Notes: a model not told the origin generated them from the letters alone. A stretch of DNA of 52,737 nucleotides from Deltaproteobacteria bacterium (GCA_004283055.1 SHLP01000012.1:1-52737), one strand, 5' to 3'. Shown: positions 1 to 11,900, numbered from the stretch's first letter. Program-made: numbers and translations.

Positions 1-2
1 GG

Positions 3-734
3 CCCACCCTGGCGCAGGCCCAGGACACGGGCACTGAAACTGACACTGACACTGACGCTGACGCTGACACTGACGCTGACGCTGTTACCCCCCCTCCCCC
101 CAAGCTCGCCGTCGTCGTCTCCGGCGACCCCGACGAAACCCTGCGGCAGACCGCCGCCTTCCTCGAAACCGAGGTGAAGCGCTCGGGGCTCCGCGTCCCA
201 ACCGACCCCGCGCTGCGCGCGGCCATGCGCGGGGAGCCTACGATCGTCGACGATGGGCTCGAGGGGCTTCGCGTCCTTCGCCGCGGCCTCGGCTTCGATC
301 CGCGCAAAGACCTGAGCTCCTACAGGCGCATCGGGATCATTGCCGGCGCCGATGCCTTGCTGGTCGTGCATCGCGAAGGCGCGATCGTGTTGGAGGTCTT
401 CGACGTGAGCGCGACGCAGTTCTATGAAGGCGCGCTCGAGTTCGACGACAGCAGCGCCGAGCAGCGACTGAAATTCATCCAAAGCCGCGCAGCGCAAGCG
501 CAGCTACGTTGGTCTGAACCCGTTCCGGCGCCCCCGGAACAGGCTGCTGTAAAAGTGAACGAACCCAAACCGCCGGCGGACGAATCGAGGGCGAAACGCA
601 GGATCAAAAAGGCTTGGCCGTATTTGGTCGCCGGGGTGCTCCTCGCGGGAGGTGTAACCTACCTCATCATAGATCGACGTCGTACTAACGAGCCGGGACC
701 CCCGCTGCTAAGCTTTAGACCCGGTGAAGAGTAG
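3..734 (+). CDS. Secreted, C-terminally membrane-anchored protein of unknown function (5' partial)
   Basis: The reading frame is open from the window edge, so the start lies outside. The visible product is about 243 residues. It begins with what looks like the end of a signal peptide (PTLAQAQ), followed by a Thr-Asp/Ala-Asp dipeptide tract and a proline run. A globular part then starts near KLAVVVSGDP and includes an IGIIAGADALLVV strand. A Pro/Lys-rich linker leads to one C-terminal membrane segment (WPYLVAGVLLAGGVTYLII) followed by Arg residues. That layout suggests a periplasmic domain anchored at its C-terminus. The GTG of the next gene at 724 overlaps its last codons, so the two are probably translationally coupled. 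I do not recognise the family. An internal GTG at 174 is in frame but would discard the export signal, so it is unlikely to be the start. Confidence 0.75.
   Translation, partial: PTLAQAQDTGTETDTDTDADADTDADAVTPPPPKLAVVVSGDPDETLRQTAAFLETEVKRSGLRVPTDPALRAAMRGEPTIVDDGLEGLRVLRRGLGFDPRKDLSSYRRIGIIAGADALLVVHREGAIVLEVFDVSATQFYEGALEFDDSSAEQRLKFIQSRAAQAQLRWSEPVPAPPEQAAVKVNEPKPPADESRAKRRIKKAWPYLVAGVLLAGGVTYLIIDRRRTNEPGPPLLSFRPGEE
33..86 (+). repeat. In-frame 6-bp tandem repeat encoding a TD/AD tract
   Basis: Nine successive hexamers of the type ACTGAC or GCTGAC, the first and last imperfect, encode alternating Thr-Asp and Ala-Asp. The unit is a multiple of three, so copy-number change would lengthen the acidic linker without shifting frame. 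It lies just after the probable signal peptide. Confidence 0.85.
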
Positions 735-1800
735 ACCCCATCTCGCTTCGTTTAGGGCATTGCTTTGCGCGTTCGCCGTCACCGCGGCGTCCGCCGGTGC
801 ATTGGCTCAGCAAGCGCCCGCCCCCTCGCTGCCGTCGCCGCTCGATGGGTACGCAACCGAGCGCGTGGGAGCGGTGACGTGGACCTTCCCGGAGTCCGAG
901 CGAAGTCGGGTGGATGCCCTCATCGATGGCGTCGAGAGCCACTGGGCCGAGCTGGCGGACAACTTCGGTGTACCGATCGACGATCAGCTCATCATCCGCG
1001 TCGCGCGAAATCCTCGCGAGATGCGGGCGATGGCGCCCTACGGCCATCCCCCGCCCGACTACGCGACCGGTGTCGCCTACTCGCAGTGGGGCGTGATCCT
1101 CTTGACGATGTCGGCGCCGGAGACCTGGCAGCCCCCCGATCTCGAGGTGGTCCTCGTCCACGAGCTCTCGCACGTAGCGCTCCATCGGGCGGTGCTCGGC
1201 CACTCGGTGCCCCGCTGGTTCAACGAAGGCGTCGCGATTCACCAATCCGAGGTGCGCTTGCTCCCACGAATGGAGTCGCTGCTGCGGGCGGCCGCCCAGC
1301 GCTCGATGCTCCGGCTCTCCGAGCTCGACGACCGCTTCCCAACTCGTCCGCACGAAGTGAACGTCGCCTATGCCCAGAGCGCGGACGTCGTCGGCTTCCT
1401 GCGCCGCACCGACAATGACGAGCGCCGCTTCCATCGATTGATTCAATCGATGCGCGAGGGCGAGACGTTCGATACCGCGCTCGCAAGCGCCTACGGCTGG
1501 ACGCGCATCGGCCTCGAACGCGAGTGGCGCGAAAGCCTTCGGACGAGGTACCGAATCCTGCCTGCCCTTTTTGCCGGTTCGACGATTTGGGTCGCCGCCG
1601 CGTTCCTCGTCGTGTTCGCGTACCGCAGGCGGCGCCGCTACCACCACGCGAAGCTGCAGCAAATGGCCTATCGCGAAGAGCTCGAAGCGCTGCGCCTTAC
1701 GAGCGAGCCTCCGCCCGCCCCAATCGCCTCAACCGACATGACCGCCGATACAGGCATTCCGATCGTCGAGCACGACGGCGAGTCGCACACCCTTCACTGA
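724..1800 (+). CDS. Peptidase MA-like zinc metalloprotease, exported and membrane-anchored
   Basis: The product is 358 aa. A GTG start is followed by a signal peptide (hydrophobic residues 10-28, ending ALAQ). The gluzincin signature HELSH is at residues 146-150, and the expected downstream glutamate is in WFNEGVA (E168). This is the arrangement of the peptidase MA family, whose two His and Glu bind zinc while the Glu of HExxH activates water. A C-terminal transmembrane segment (about residues 280-302) is followed by a basic, helical cytoplasmic tail. The catalytic domain would therefore face the periplasm. The start overlaps the previous gene by 11 bp. The substrate is unknown; some family members act as chaperone-like rather than proteolytic proteins, but the zinc site here looks intact. 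Confidence 0.85.
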   Translation: MKSRPHLASFRALLCAFAVTAASAGALAQQAPAPSLPSPLDGYATERVGAVTWTFPESERSRVDALIDGVESHWAELADNFGVPIDDQLIIRVARNPREMRAMAPYGHPPPDYATGVAYSQWGVILLTMSAPETWQPPDLEVVLVHELSHVALHRAVLGHSVPRWFNEGVAIHQSEVRLLPRMESLLRAAAQRSMLRLSELDDRFPTRPHEVNVAYAQSADVVGFLRRTDNDERRFHRLIQSMREGETFDTALASAYGWTRIGLEREWRESLRTRYRILPALFAGSTIWVAAAFLVVFAYRRRRRYHHAKLQQMAYREELEALRLTSEPPPAPIASTDMTADTGIPIVEHDGESHTLH

Positions 1801-1880
1801 CCCCGCATAGTCGCCGCTTTGCGCGTGCGACCGGGTCTGGCCCCGTAAAGTCTCCGCTTTGCGCCGACCACGGGGCTCGC
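1801..1880. repeat. Imperfect 40-bp tandem duplication between convergent genes
   Basis: Two adjacent 40-bp units start at 1801 and 1841. Their first 24 bases match with about four mismatches, both ending in CCGCTTTGCGC, and the rest is only loosely similar. The repeat lies just after the metalloprotease stop and before the end of the convergent small gene. No T-run follows, so I do not call it a terminator. Confidence 0.5.
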
Positions 1881-1882
1881 TC

Positions 1883-2026
1883 TCAGGCTTTGGAGGCGGG
1901 AGCCTCTTCCGGGTCGAGCGGGAACTTCGGGGTCGTCCCGAGCTTCTCGAGCTTCTTCTTGCGGTCCTTGCCTTGAGCGGCGACCTTGCGGCGCCGTTTC
2001 GCCTTCGTCTTACCTGTATCCGACAT
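1883..2026 (-). CDS. Small, highly basic 47-aa protein of unknown function
   Basis: An ATG at 2026 opens a 47-residue frame beginning MSDTGKTKAKRRRKVAAQGK. The N-terminal half is very rich in Lys/Arg (TKAKRRRK, KDRKKKLEK). The C-terminal half is acidic and proline-containing (TTPKFPLDPEEAPASKA). An AGGA lies eight bases before the ATG, a plausible ribosome binding site. The gene fills the space between the metalloprotease and the aminotransferase. The basic composition suggests nucleic-acid or ribosome contact, but that is inference from charge alone. A chance frame is possible; the RBS and charge segregation favour a gene. Confidence 0.55.
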   Translation of the reverse strand: MSDTGKTKAKRRRKVAAQGKDRKKKLEKLGTTPKFPLDPEEAPASKA

Positions 2027-2071
2027 TCGATTCGTCCTGGCCGCAGCGTGTACTTCGCCTCGGCCGAGCGG

Positions 2072-2950
2072 TCAAACCCCCGCCCCTGTCGCCTGCGATA
2101 CGGCCCGTAAATAGCCCGCGTGCAGCCGTTTTGTAACTGGACCAGGCCTCCCATCCCCGATCGTTCGACCCTCCGCGGACACCACCGGCATCACCTCCCG
2201 GATGCTGCTCGTGAGGAAGGCTTCATCGGCGCCGTAAAGATCCTCGGGCCGCACTTCGCCCTCGATGACCTCGATGCCCTCGTCTGCGGCCGCGGCGATG
2301 ACCGTCGCCCGGGTGATGCCCACCAGGATTCCCGGCTGTGGCTCGGGGGTCCGCACCTTGCCGCCCGTGACGATGAAGAGGTTGCTCGATGCGCCTTCGA
2401 GGATTTGGCCTTCACGTCCAAGCATGAGTGCCTCCTGCGCGCCCTTTTGCTGGGCCTCGTGGACCGCGAGCAGGTTGGCCAGGTAGTTCGACGCTTTGGC
2501 GCCCGCTGCCCGCACGTCATCGGTTGGCCGGGAAGCCTCGAGCAGCGCGACCGCGATGCCCTGCTCGTAGCGCTCGGCGGGCGGCACCGACACGGGGGCT
2601 GCGATGATCACGCGGAGCGGACTTTGGGCGGTCGTGGGGTCATAGGTGAGCGGGCCGGTGCCTCGCGTCACGATGACCCGCACATACCAGTCCCCCTCGC
2701 CCGCTGCCTCGAGGGTTGCCCGCACCTCGGAACAAAGCGTCTCGATCGACACCGGCATGGGGATCATGATGCGGGCCGCTGAGCGGGCGAGCCGTTCCAA
2801 ATGCTCCCGCTCCGCGAAGGGCACGCCCGCGTAGGTCCGATACACCTCGAAAACGCTGTCCCCATAGAGGAAGCCGCGGTCGAAGACCGATACGCGTGCC
2901 TCGTCGCGATCGAAGACCTCGCCATCGATTGCGACCTTTCCTTTGGCCAT
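2072..2950 (-). CDS. Class IV PLP-dependent aminotransferase (IlvE / PabC / D-amino-acid type)
   Basis: The product is 292 aa, the normal length for fold-type IV aminotransferases. The early motif DRGFLYGDSVFEV (residues 24-36), the lysine in AKASNYLANLLA (K152) that would form the PLP Schiff base, and ILEGASSNLF, whose Glu contacts the pyridine nitrogen, are all present. The LTSSIREVMPV segment near the end is also typical. Motifs do not separate branched-chain aminotransferase, D-amino-acid aminotransferase and aminodeoxychorismate lyase with certainty; the SNYLANLLA context leans toward branched-chain or general amino acids. The ATG follows the giant repeat gene's stop after three bases, with AAAGGG seven bases upstream, so the two are almost certainly cotranscribed. 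Confidence 0.9.
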   Translation of the reverse strand: MAKGKVAIDGEVFDRDEARVSVFDRGFLYGDSVFEVYRTYAGVPFAEREHLERLARSAARIMIPMPVSIETLCSEVRATLEAAGEGDWYVRVIVTRGTGPLTYDPTTAQSPLRVIIAAPVSVPPAERYEQGIAVALLEASRPTDDVRAAGAKASNYLANLLAVHEAQQKGAQEALMLGREGQILEGASSNLFIVTGGKVRTPEPQPGILVGITRATVIAAAADEGIEVIEGEVRPEDLYGADEAFLTSSIREVMPVVSAEGRTIGDGRPGPVTKRLHAGYLRAVSQATGAGV

Positions 2951-2953
2951 GGT

Positions 2954-5900
2954 TCAACCCTTTAGCTCTGCCAACAGCTCCGCAGCCTGCGCGTGGCCTG
3001 AGTCTTCTGCAAGGGCCCGCTCGAGCATCGTAATCGCTTTGCGCGTGTCGTCGGTCTTGGCGGCAATGTCGCCGAGGTAGAAATAGACGTCGGCTTTCTG
3101 AATGCCGGAGTCCGGCTCCAGCTTCTGGAGCAAGAGCGCGCGGAAGCTCTTCTGCGCGCGGTCGAGGTCGCCGGCTGCGTGGGTGAGCTTGCCGAGGTCT
3201 CGAAGAATCGCGACGTTGGTGAGGTCGATCTTGAAGGCCGCGTCGTAGGCGGCGAGCGCACCCTCTGCGTCGCCCATCGCCGCCAGCGCTTGGCCGAGCC
3301 TGTGCTGGTGCGCCGCGAGATCTTTGCTCCGCTGCCGCCCGTAGCTCTCGATGATTTGACGAAGGATGGGCACGGCGTCCTGCTGACGGCCCGCCGCCAT
3401 GTACAGATCGCAAAGCGGCACCAAGGCGGCCCGGTCGGAGCCGTCGAGCTCGACCGCGCGCTCGAGGTAGCTCGCCGCTTCGCCCGGGGCGTCGAGCTTG
3501 TCTCGGTAGACGTCGGAAATTGCCCGCAGCAGCGTCAGCCGGTCGGCGTCCGAGCCCGCGGCTCGAAGCTCCCCGTCCAGGACCTCGACGAGTGCCCCAT
3601 AGTCACCGTCGGTTTCGTAATAGGCCTTGAGTCTCTCGCGCGTATCGGCGTCCTGCGGGAATCGCTCGTGCGCCCCTCGCAGCGCCCGTCCCGCCTGCGC
3701 GATATCGCCGACCTTCTGTTCCCAAACGTCCGCAACTCGATGCGAGAGCTCAATGGCGGCTTCCCCGTCGAGGCGACCGGCGAGCCGTTCGAGCGTGTCG
3801 GCGACCCGGGTCCAGCTCCCTCTGCGTTCGTAGAGCCCGGCGAGCGCGCGGAGGGATTGCTCGTCCGAGCCGAGGTCCGCGTTGATGCGCTCGTAGATCG
3901 TGATCGCAGCTTCCTCGTCGTTGCGCTTGCCGAGGTGCAGGTCCGCGATGCGCGCAAGCAGGCCGCGCTGCACGTCGCTCGATGCATGGCCGACTCTCGA
4001 GAGCAGTAGCGCGATGAGCTCATCCCATGCACCGGTCGCCTGATACAGTCGGTCGAGCTCGGCGTTCGCCGTTTCGTGGCTCGGGTCGGCCAGCAAGACC
4101 TGCTGGAATATGTCGATCGCGGCGGCCTGGTCCGTGAACGCTTGCTCGTAGAGCTTCGCGAGCCGAAGCTGCACGGCCATCCGATCCTCGTCACCCGCAG
4201 AGCTGACCCGGCGTTCGAGCAAGCTCCGAAGCGCCTCGAGCCGATCGTTGTCGCGATAGAGCGATTCGAGCGCATCCATCGTGCCCACGTCATTCTCATC
4301 GATCTCGAAAGCGACCTCGTAGGCGCGAATGGCGGCCCGCGGATCGTCGAGTAGGTCCCGGTACACCTGCCCGGTTGCACGCGCCACCTCGGCACGTTCG
4401 TTGCCCGCGGTGAGCTCCATTTGCCGCTCGAGCAGCCCAACGGCCTCGTTCCATCGCGATTGATCGCGTCGAATCGTGACCAGGGCCCGGAGGGCGTCGA
4501 TGTCCTCGGGCTCGATGGAGATCAGCTCTTGATAGCAATCCGCGGCGAGCTCCGGCTCGGAGAGCTCGGCGCACGCCAGCTCCGCCGCTTCGCGCAGCAG
4601 GACAATGCGCCGATCGCTGCCCGGATCGACCTCGGCCCAGGCGCGAAGCGCGTTCACCAAGTCCCTCGTCCGCCCCTGCGATCGAATTAAGTCGACGCGT
4701 CGAGCGTGTGCTTCGAGCGGCTCCGGGTCGAGCCCGAGCGCCGCGGTGAGCTCGCGCTCGGCCGAGCGGGGGTCGGACAGGCGGTCCAGGTACCAGCCGG
4801 CCGATCGCAGCCGCAGCTGGTAGATCTCCCGGCGATCGAGGTCTCCGTGCTCCCCAATCTCCTCGACCAGACCATCGAGCGCCTCCCAGTTTTCAGCTTC
4901 CTCGGCGAGGCGCTCGAGCGAATCGATGAGGGACAGGTCGCGAGGGTCGGTTCGCACCGCGTCGCGCAGGGCCTTCAAGGCCTGCTCGGGACGCCCGATG
5001 TCGTTTTCCCAAATCGCGGCGGCTTCGGTGAGGAGCGCGACGCGATCTGCGTCGGTCTCCGCAAGCTCGACGCGCTCTTCGTAGAGCCGAACCACCTCTT
5101 CCAAGTCGCCGGCTCCCCGGTAGTGCGCCTCGAGCAGGTCGAGCGCGCTTGCAGCGACCTGCGGCTTGGCGGCCAGGCGTCGCACCGCTGCCAGCGTGTC
5201 TTCGCGCCCGGGGTCCTGCTCCATCGCCTTCTCGTATGCACCCAACGCACCCTCGTAGTCGCCTAACTGTTCGGCGCGAAGGCGCCCCTGCCTGAGCAGG
5301 AGCGTCGGCCGGTCCGCGCTCTGTAAGTCCAATCGGCGCGAGATGACCTCGTGCACGCGGTCCCATTGCTGAGTCTGCTGAAGAAGCCGGTCGAGGGTCT
5401 CGAGGGTCGCCGAATCGTCACCCAGCAAGGAAAGCGCCCGCTCCTGCGCGTCGATCGCTCTGCTCAAATCCCCGAGCTCTTCTTCGCAGATCCGCGCCAC
5501 CCGTCCATAGAGGGCTGCGCCCCGTCCTGTATCCAAGCTAGCGCTCGCCTCCGCGAACAAGACCTCTACCAGGTCCGACCAACGTTCCAGCCCGGCAGCC
5601 AGGCTCTCGGCCCGATCGAGAATCTCCTCGTCTTCGGGTCGCTCTCCGATCGACTGCAGGAGGGCGTCGAGCGCAGAGCTCGGGTCCTTGCGCCCATGCT
5701 CGTGTACCTCCGCCAAGGCGACCAGCTGCTCCGCTTTGTCCTGCGGGTCTGTCATGGCATCGGCCCGCAGCCGAAGCAGCGTGGCCAAGTCGTTCCAGCG
5801 TTCCTGCGCGCGAAGGTAAGGCTCGAGCACCGAAGCTGCGTCTTCGCGGTAGTCCGCGAGCTTGGTGATCCGAAGCAGCGCTTGGACCGAGGGCTCATGC

Positions 5901-8900
5901 CCCGGGTCGATCCGCAGAATCTGGCCGTACACTGCGATCGCGCTCAGCTCGTCGTCGAGCTCGCGCTCCATGATGTTGCCGAGCTGATGGGTGAGCTCGA
6001 CGCGCTCGGCTTCGTGCGCGGCCGTATCGGTCCGACGCTGAAGCACCTCGACCAGCTCGGGCCACTGCCCCTGCCGCTCGTACAGCCGGCTCAGGCCCTG
6101 CAAGGCGCCGCGATGATCGGGTTCGGCCTCGGCCACCGCCCTCAGCGCGTCGCAGGCCGCATCGGGCCGGCCGAGCTGTGCCTCGAAGAGCTCCGCCAGT
6201 CGCATGCCCACTTCGACTCGAACCTCGGGCTGCTCTTCGACCTGCATCCGCTGTTCGAGCACGTCGGCCAGCCGCTCCGAATCGTTGGCCGATGCGAAGA
6301 GCCGGTCGAGCGCTTCGTAGGCGACTCCGTCGTCGGGCTTCTCATCGGCGGCGCGTTGGTAGTATTCGACTGCGCGCTCGGGGCTCGACAGCTGCTCCTC
6401 CCAGAGTCCGCCGAGCCGGCACAGAAGCTCCGCACGGGGATCCGGCTCCTGAGCACGTTCGAGCTTCTGCTCGTAAACCCATGAAAGTCCTTCCCAATCG
6501 CCGACCATGACTTGAAGACCTTCCAAGTCGTCGAGGGTTTGGTCCGCCTCGGGATCGGCCTCGAGAAGCCGCCGATAGGTCCCTATCGAAGCGCGGGGAT
6601 CCCCGAGCTCCCGGTCCTGGGTCTCCGCGACACTTCTCAGAAACGACCCTTGAAGCGAGGGGTCCTCCGCTGCGACGGCCGCCTGTTCGCAGGTTTCGAT
6701 GTAGGCCTCCCAGCGCTCGAGCGCCTCGGCTAGTCGGTCCACCTCGCTGCGCGTCGCCTCGTCGGCGGGCTCGGCGACCAGCGCCTTGCCCCAGGCATCG
6801 AACGCTTTGCCAGCGTCGAGCCCCGGCCCCTCGTACAGGCGGCCAACCTCGCGCCAGGTTTCGGCCTGCTCGAAGCGCTCATCGAGCTGTCGTGCCTTGG
6901 CCTCGAGGAGACCCACCAGAGCCTGCCAGTCGCCGCTCTGCCGATGAATCGGTTCGAGAATCTGAACGGCACGAGGCCCGTGCTCCGCGTCCTCGATGAA
7001 TCGCGAGACCGCCTCGATGGCAGGGGCGTAGTCCGGTCGGTCGACCAGGACATCCTCGTAGATGTCGAGCGCCCCCGCCCGGTTGTCGAGCTTCGTCTCG
7101 GTGAGAGCGCCCAATCGCTGCCGGAGCTCGAGCGCGAGTCGGGGGTCCCCAGCGTTTCCGATCTGGAGCTCGATGTGGGCCGCGAGCTCGTCCCATTCGG
7201 CGGTGCGCTCGAGGAGAGCGTCCAGTTGGGTCACCGCCTCGTCGTTGGTCGGATCGAGCTCGAGAATGCGGCGGTAGGTCAGGACGCCGTCTTGCGGTGT
7301 GTCGAGCGCGTCGACCTCCGTTCGCGCGATTTCGTGCAGGATGGCGACCCGCTCTTCGTCGCTCTCTGCGAAACTCTCCCGCTCGCGGTCGAGGTCTAGG
7401 AGCGGTTCCCATCGGCCGCTTCGGGCATAGACCGAAGCAAGGGCCTGGCCGGCCTCCTTGTTGCTCGGATCATAGGTGAGCGCCCGCTGGTAGAAGTAGC
7501 CTGCACGGTTGAGCTCCTCGAGGCGTTGGTCGTAGAGCCTTGCAGTCGTCAGCGCGATCGCGGCGGTGTCGCCGTCGTCCACCTCGACCGCGCGAAGCGT
7601 CGCGTCGAGAATTGCCGCCAGTCGATCCCATCGGCCGAGCGAACGCGCCAGCCGAGTGAGAGTCTCCAGGCTGTGCGGGTCGTGCGGGTCTTCGGCAAAC
7701 AGCCGGCCGTAGGTCTCGAGCGCGCCGTCGAGGTCTTCGAGGTGCGACTCCTGGACGTCACCGAGGTGACGCAAGAGCTCGAGCCGCTGGCTCGGGTCGA
7801 CCTCGGCGTCGAGACGAACTTCGAGAATCTCGGTGACCTTGGCCCAGTCCATCCTTCGAAGGTAAAGAGGCTCGAGCATCTCCGCGGCGGCGCCACGGTG
7901 CTCGGACTGCTCGACCAGCGCTTCGAGGGCGCGGACCGTCGGTTCATGGTCCGGGTTCTGACTCAAGGCCTCGCGGAACTGGTCCAACGCGCGCAACGGC
8001 TCCCCGAGCCACTTGAGGCAGAGCTCACCAAGCTCGTAGCGCACCGCGGCTGGATCCCCGATTCGCTGGTCGATCTCCCGCTCGTAGAGCGTCGCCAAAT
8101 CGTCCCAGCGCTGCGTTCGACGGTAGAGGCGTTCGAGCCCTTCGTACGCCAAGGGGTGATCGCTTTCGCCGAGCGCTCGGTCGAGCGCCTCGATCGCCGA
8201 CTCGGGATCATCGAGCTCGCTTTGGTACAGATGTGCCTGGCGCACGAGGAGCGCCGCCCGCTCCTCGGGGTCGTCGCAGAGCTCGCCCTTGCGCCGCAGG
8301 AGCTCGACCAGCTCGCGGGTCGCGCCTGCCTCCTCCACCAGGGTCAGGAGCGCATCGAGCGCCGCCTCATGGTCCGGCTGCTCGTCGAGGACGCTCTGGT
8401 ACTGGGTCCGCGCGAAGTCGTCGTTGGAGAGACGTTCGCGGGCAATGCTGGCCGCCCGCATGCGCACCTGCGTCCGCAGGTCGGCGTCGAGCAGCTCGGG
8501 GGCGATGCGTCCGAGCGTAGCGATCAGCTCCGCCGTTCCCCCGGTCGCATCGGCGAGCCGCTCGTAGTCCCCTAGCACTCGCTCGAGATCATCGAGGTCC
8601 ACCCCTTCACGAAGGGCGCGCCCCGTGAGCTCGAATGCGGCGTCGAGGTCTTCGCTTTGGACTTCGGAGATCTCCGCAGCACTCAGCAGAGCACGAACCC
8701 GTTCGCCGGGGTCGTCCCCCGCCGCCACGATCTCGAGCATTCGAACCTGATCGTCGGGTCGACCGTCGTTCGCATACTGCTCGAGCAATCGGTTGGCGGC
8801 AGCCACCCGCAGGTAGGCATCCGCACCGGCCGCCAGCTCTTCGAGCGCGGCCACCGTCGGCGCATGCCCCGGAACGGCATCAAGAAGATCTCGGTAGAGC

Positions 8901-11900
8901 TCGAAGGCCCGCTCACCCTCGCCGGTCTTATTGCGCATGAGCTCGGCAGCCTCGAATCGGAAGCCCGTGCGTCGTTCCGGATCGTCCGCGTCTACGGCCC
9001 GCATTTCGGTGATCTCCAGGAGCTCCGGCCAGCGTTCGGTCTGCCGGTACAGCCGCGTGAGGGCCGCCAAGCTTGGTTCGTCGGAGCCGAAGCGGGAAAT
9101 CAGATCGCGATGCGCCGAAATCGCGTTCTCGACGCTGCCGAGCCGCTCTTCGTGGACCTCGGCGACACGCCTGGCCAGGCTGAGCTGCTCCTGTTCCTCG
9201 TCGCAGAGCTCGGCGCGGCGCTCGAGCACCTCGACCAAGGGCTCCCAGCGGTTCTGCGACGCGTAGAGCCGCTCGAGGGCCGCAAGCGCATCGACCTGCG
9301 TCGGATCGTTTTCCAGACGCTCTTGGTGGAGCTCGATCGCAGCGTCCGCGTCGTGCAACGTCGTCTCGAACAGATCTGCCAGCATCGGATACAGCTCGTC
9401 GCGACGTGCCTCATCCTCTTCAAATTGAAGCTGACGACGAAGATCGCGTGCGAGCGCGGCGTCATCGCCGGACTCGGCGTGAAGGCGCTCGAGAGCGCGG
9501 GAGGCCTTGAGAACGATCTCCGGGTTGTCCCGCTCGGCCCGAATCAGCTGCTGATAGGTTTTCTCCGCTTCCACAGGCTCGGGCTCCGACACGTCCCAGA
9601 GCTCGGCCAGCTCGACAAGAATCTCCGTCTTGACGAAGTCGTCGCCGACCGTGGCAAGGCCCCGTTCGAGGAGCTCCGCGCGCTGACGATGACGTCCGAG
9701 CTTGGAGGCGAGCCGCGCCAGATCCGAACGGGCAACGCCATCCGCCGCATCCTCGCGAACGGCGCGGGCGTAGGCGTCGAACGCGAGCTCGTCATCTCGG
9801 AGCTTGGTTTCGCTCAGCTCGCCGATGCGCACCAGATGCGCCGCCCGAGAGCTTGGGTCGCTGAGGTCCTCCAGCTGCACCTCCAGGACCTTCGCGAGCT
9901 CCCCCCACGCGCCCTGTGATTCGAAGATAGGCTGCAGAATCGAGGCGACGCGCTGCCGCTCATCGCGATTGCCCATCAGCCGCTCGAGCGCCTCCTGGGC
10001 ACGCAGATGCGTCGGGCTCGACGCCAGCACGAGCTCGAAGTGGTCCACGGCGTCGACGACGCGGCCGAGCCGGTTCTCGTAGATCGTGCCGAGCTCGTAG
10101 GCGAGGTCAACCGCCTCCTGTCCGCTCGCCTCGTCGAGGTCCCTCTCGAGCAGCTCGGCGAGCTCCGGCCAACGTTGGAGGCGGGCGTAAAGCCTTTGCA
10201 GGGCCCTGCGTGACGGCGTGTGAGTCGGGTCGAGCTCGAGCGCCTGCTCGTAGCTCGAGATCGCGTGCTTGGGCTCGTCCAGGATCTCCTCGAAGAGGAA
10301 GCAGAGCTGGAGAAGCAAGTCGAGCTTGGCGCCCGCGTCGGTCGTCGCTTCGATGCGTCCCTGGTAGAGCGCGCGGAGCTGGTCCCATTCCTCGTGCTTC
10401 GTGTAAACCTGCTTCAAGGCCGCAAACGCCGCTGCGTCGCCGGGCTCGAGCTCGAGGATGCGTGCGTGGAAGCGCGACGCCGCCTCGGGGGTGCCCAGGG
10501 CTACGTCGAAGAGCTCGGCTGCGCGCCGGCAAAGCGTCAGCTCGACCTCGCCTTCAGCGTCGCCCCCATCGAGGACCAGCACCAGGGCCCTCGAGAGAGC
10601 CTCCTGTTGATTCGATGCCTCGGCGACTCCGGTCAAACGGTCCAGCAGGCCCACATCCTGCGGATTGTCGAGGAAGACAGATTCGAGAGCCTCGTAGGCG
10701 CCTGTCGCGTCGTCCAGCTCCGAGGAGGACAGATCGGCCAGACGCAGCTTGAGCGTGCGTCGTTCGTCGGCATCTTTGGTATTTTCGAGTCGCGTGCGAA
10801 GCAGCTCCGCGAGCTTGGTGAAGTGGCCGCGTTTGGCGTACGCCGGCTCGAGAAGATCGATCGCGTCGAGCCCCGAGGCCCCGCCTTGCGCCGAGAGCGC
10901 TTCGAGGCCGGCAATGGCGACTTCGTTTCGACCATCCAACGCCAAAGCATTGCGGTAACACTCGAGGGCACCAGCGGAGTCCTCGAGATAGAGCCGGCGG
11001 AGGTCCGCGAGCTGCAGATAAACGGCAAGCCGGTCTTCGTCTCCCACCTTCGACTGAAGACGTCGAGCAAGCGCCGCGTCCAAGCGATCCCACTGCTTCA
11101 GTTGTTGCGACAGGCGTTCGACCGCTCGCAGCGCATCGACGTCGTGCGGGTTCTTCGACAAGATCTTCCAATGCCGCTCTGCGGCGGCCGGAAGGTCCCC
11201 GAGCTGCTCCTCTTCGACCTGAGCGACTTCATTCAGGAGCACCCACTCCTCCGATGGGTCGGCCGCGCTCTCTAGGCGGCGCTCGTAGAGGGCGCGCAAG
11301 TCGGCGAAGCGACGCTCGGCGCGGTACAAGCGATCGAGGACGGCGATCGCCTCGGCGTCGTTGGGGACGACCTCCAGGATACCTTCGAGCTGCCGAATCG
11401 ATTCCTCGGACTCGCCGAGGCGTTCCCCCGCAATTGAAGCGATGCGTCGCTGAAGATCCAGGCGCTCTTCTTCCGAAACGGTGGCGGTTGCCAATCGAGC
11501 GCGAAACAAGGCCACGAGGTCCGCGTAGGCCCCCGACGCCTCGGCCGACTCCTCGAGGCCAGCGACGATCGCCGGATCGGCAGGGGAAAGAAGGTACGCT
11601 CGCGTCGCCCAACCGAGTGAAGCTTCTGGGTCACGGATTCGGTTCAAGTAAACGCTGCGCAGCGAGATGAGTCGTTGGATCTGGACGTCGAGGTCCTCGT
11701 CTTTGTCGGACCCTGCGACGACCACCTCGAGGGTCTTGGCGTACTCCGGCCATTTGTGATCCTTTTCGTAGATCGGAAGGAGCCCCTCGGCGGCTTCGAT
11801 GTTCGTAGCGTCGGTAGCGAGCGCGCGCTCGTAGTAGCGAGCAGCGCGATGTGGGTCTCCGGCCCGGTCGGCGTAGATCTCCGCGGCGCGCAGGCTCAGC

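Noticed and set aside
5351-11275. Several plus-strand open frames of 350-420 codons
   Set aside because: They are shadows of the giant repeat gene; the repeat's codon pattern keeps the opposite strand open.
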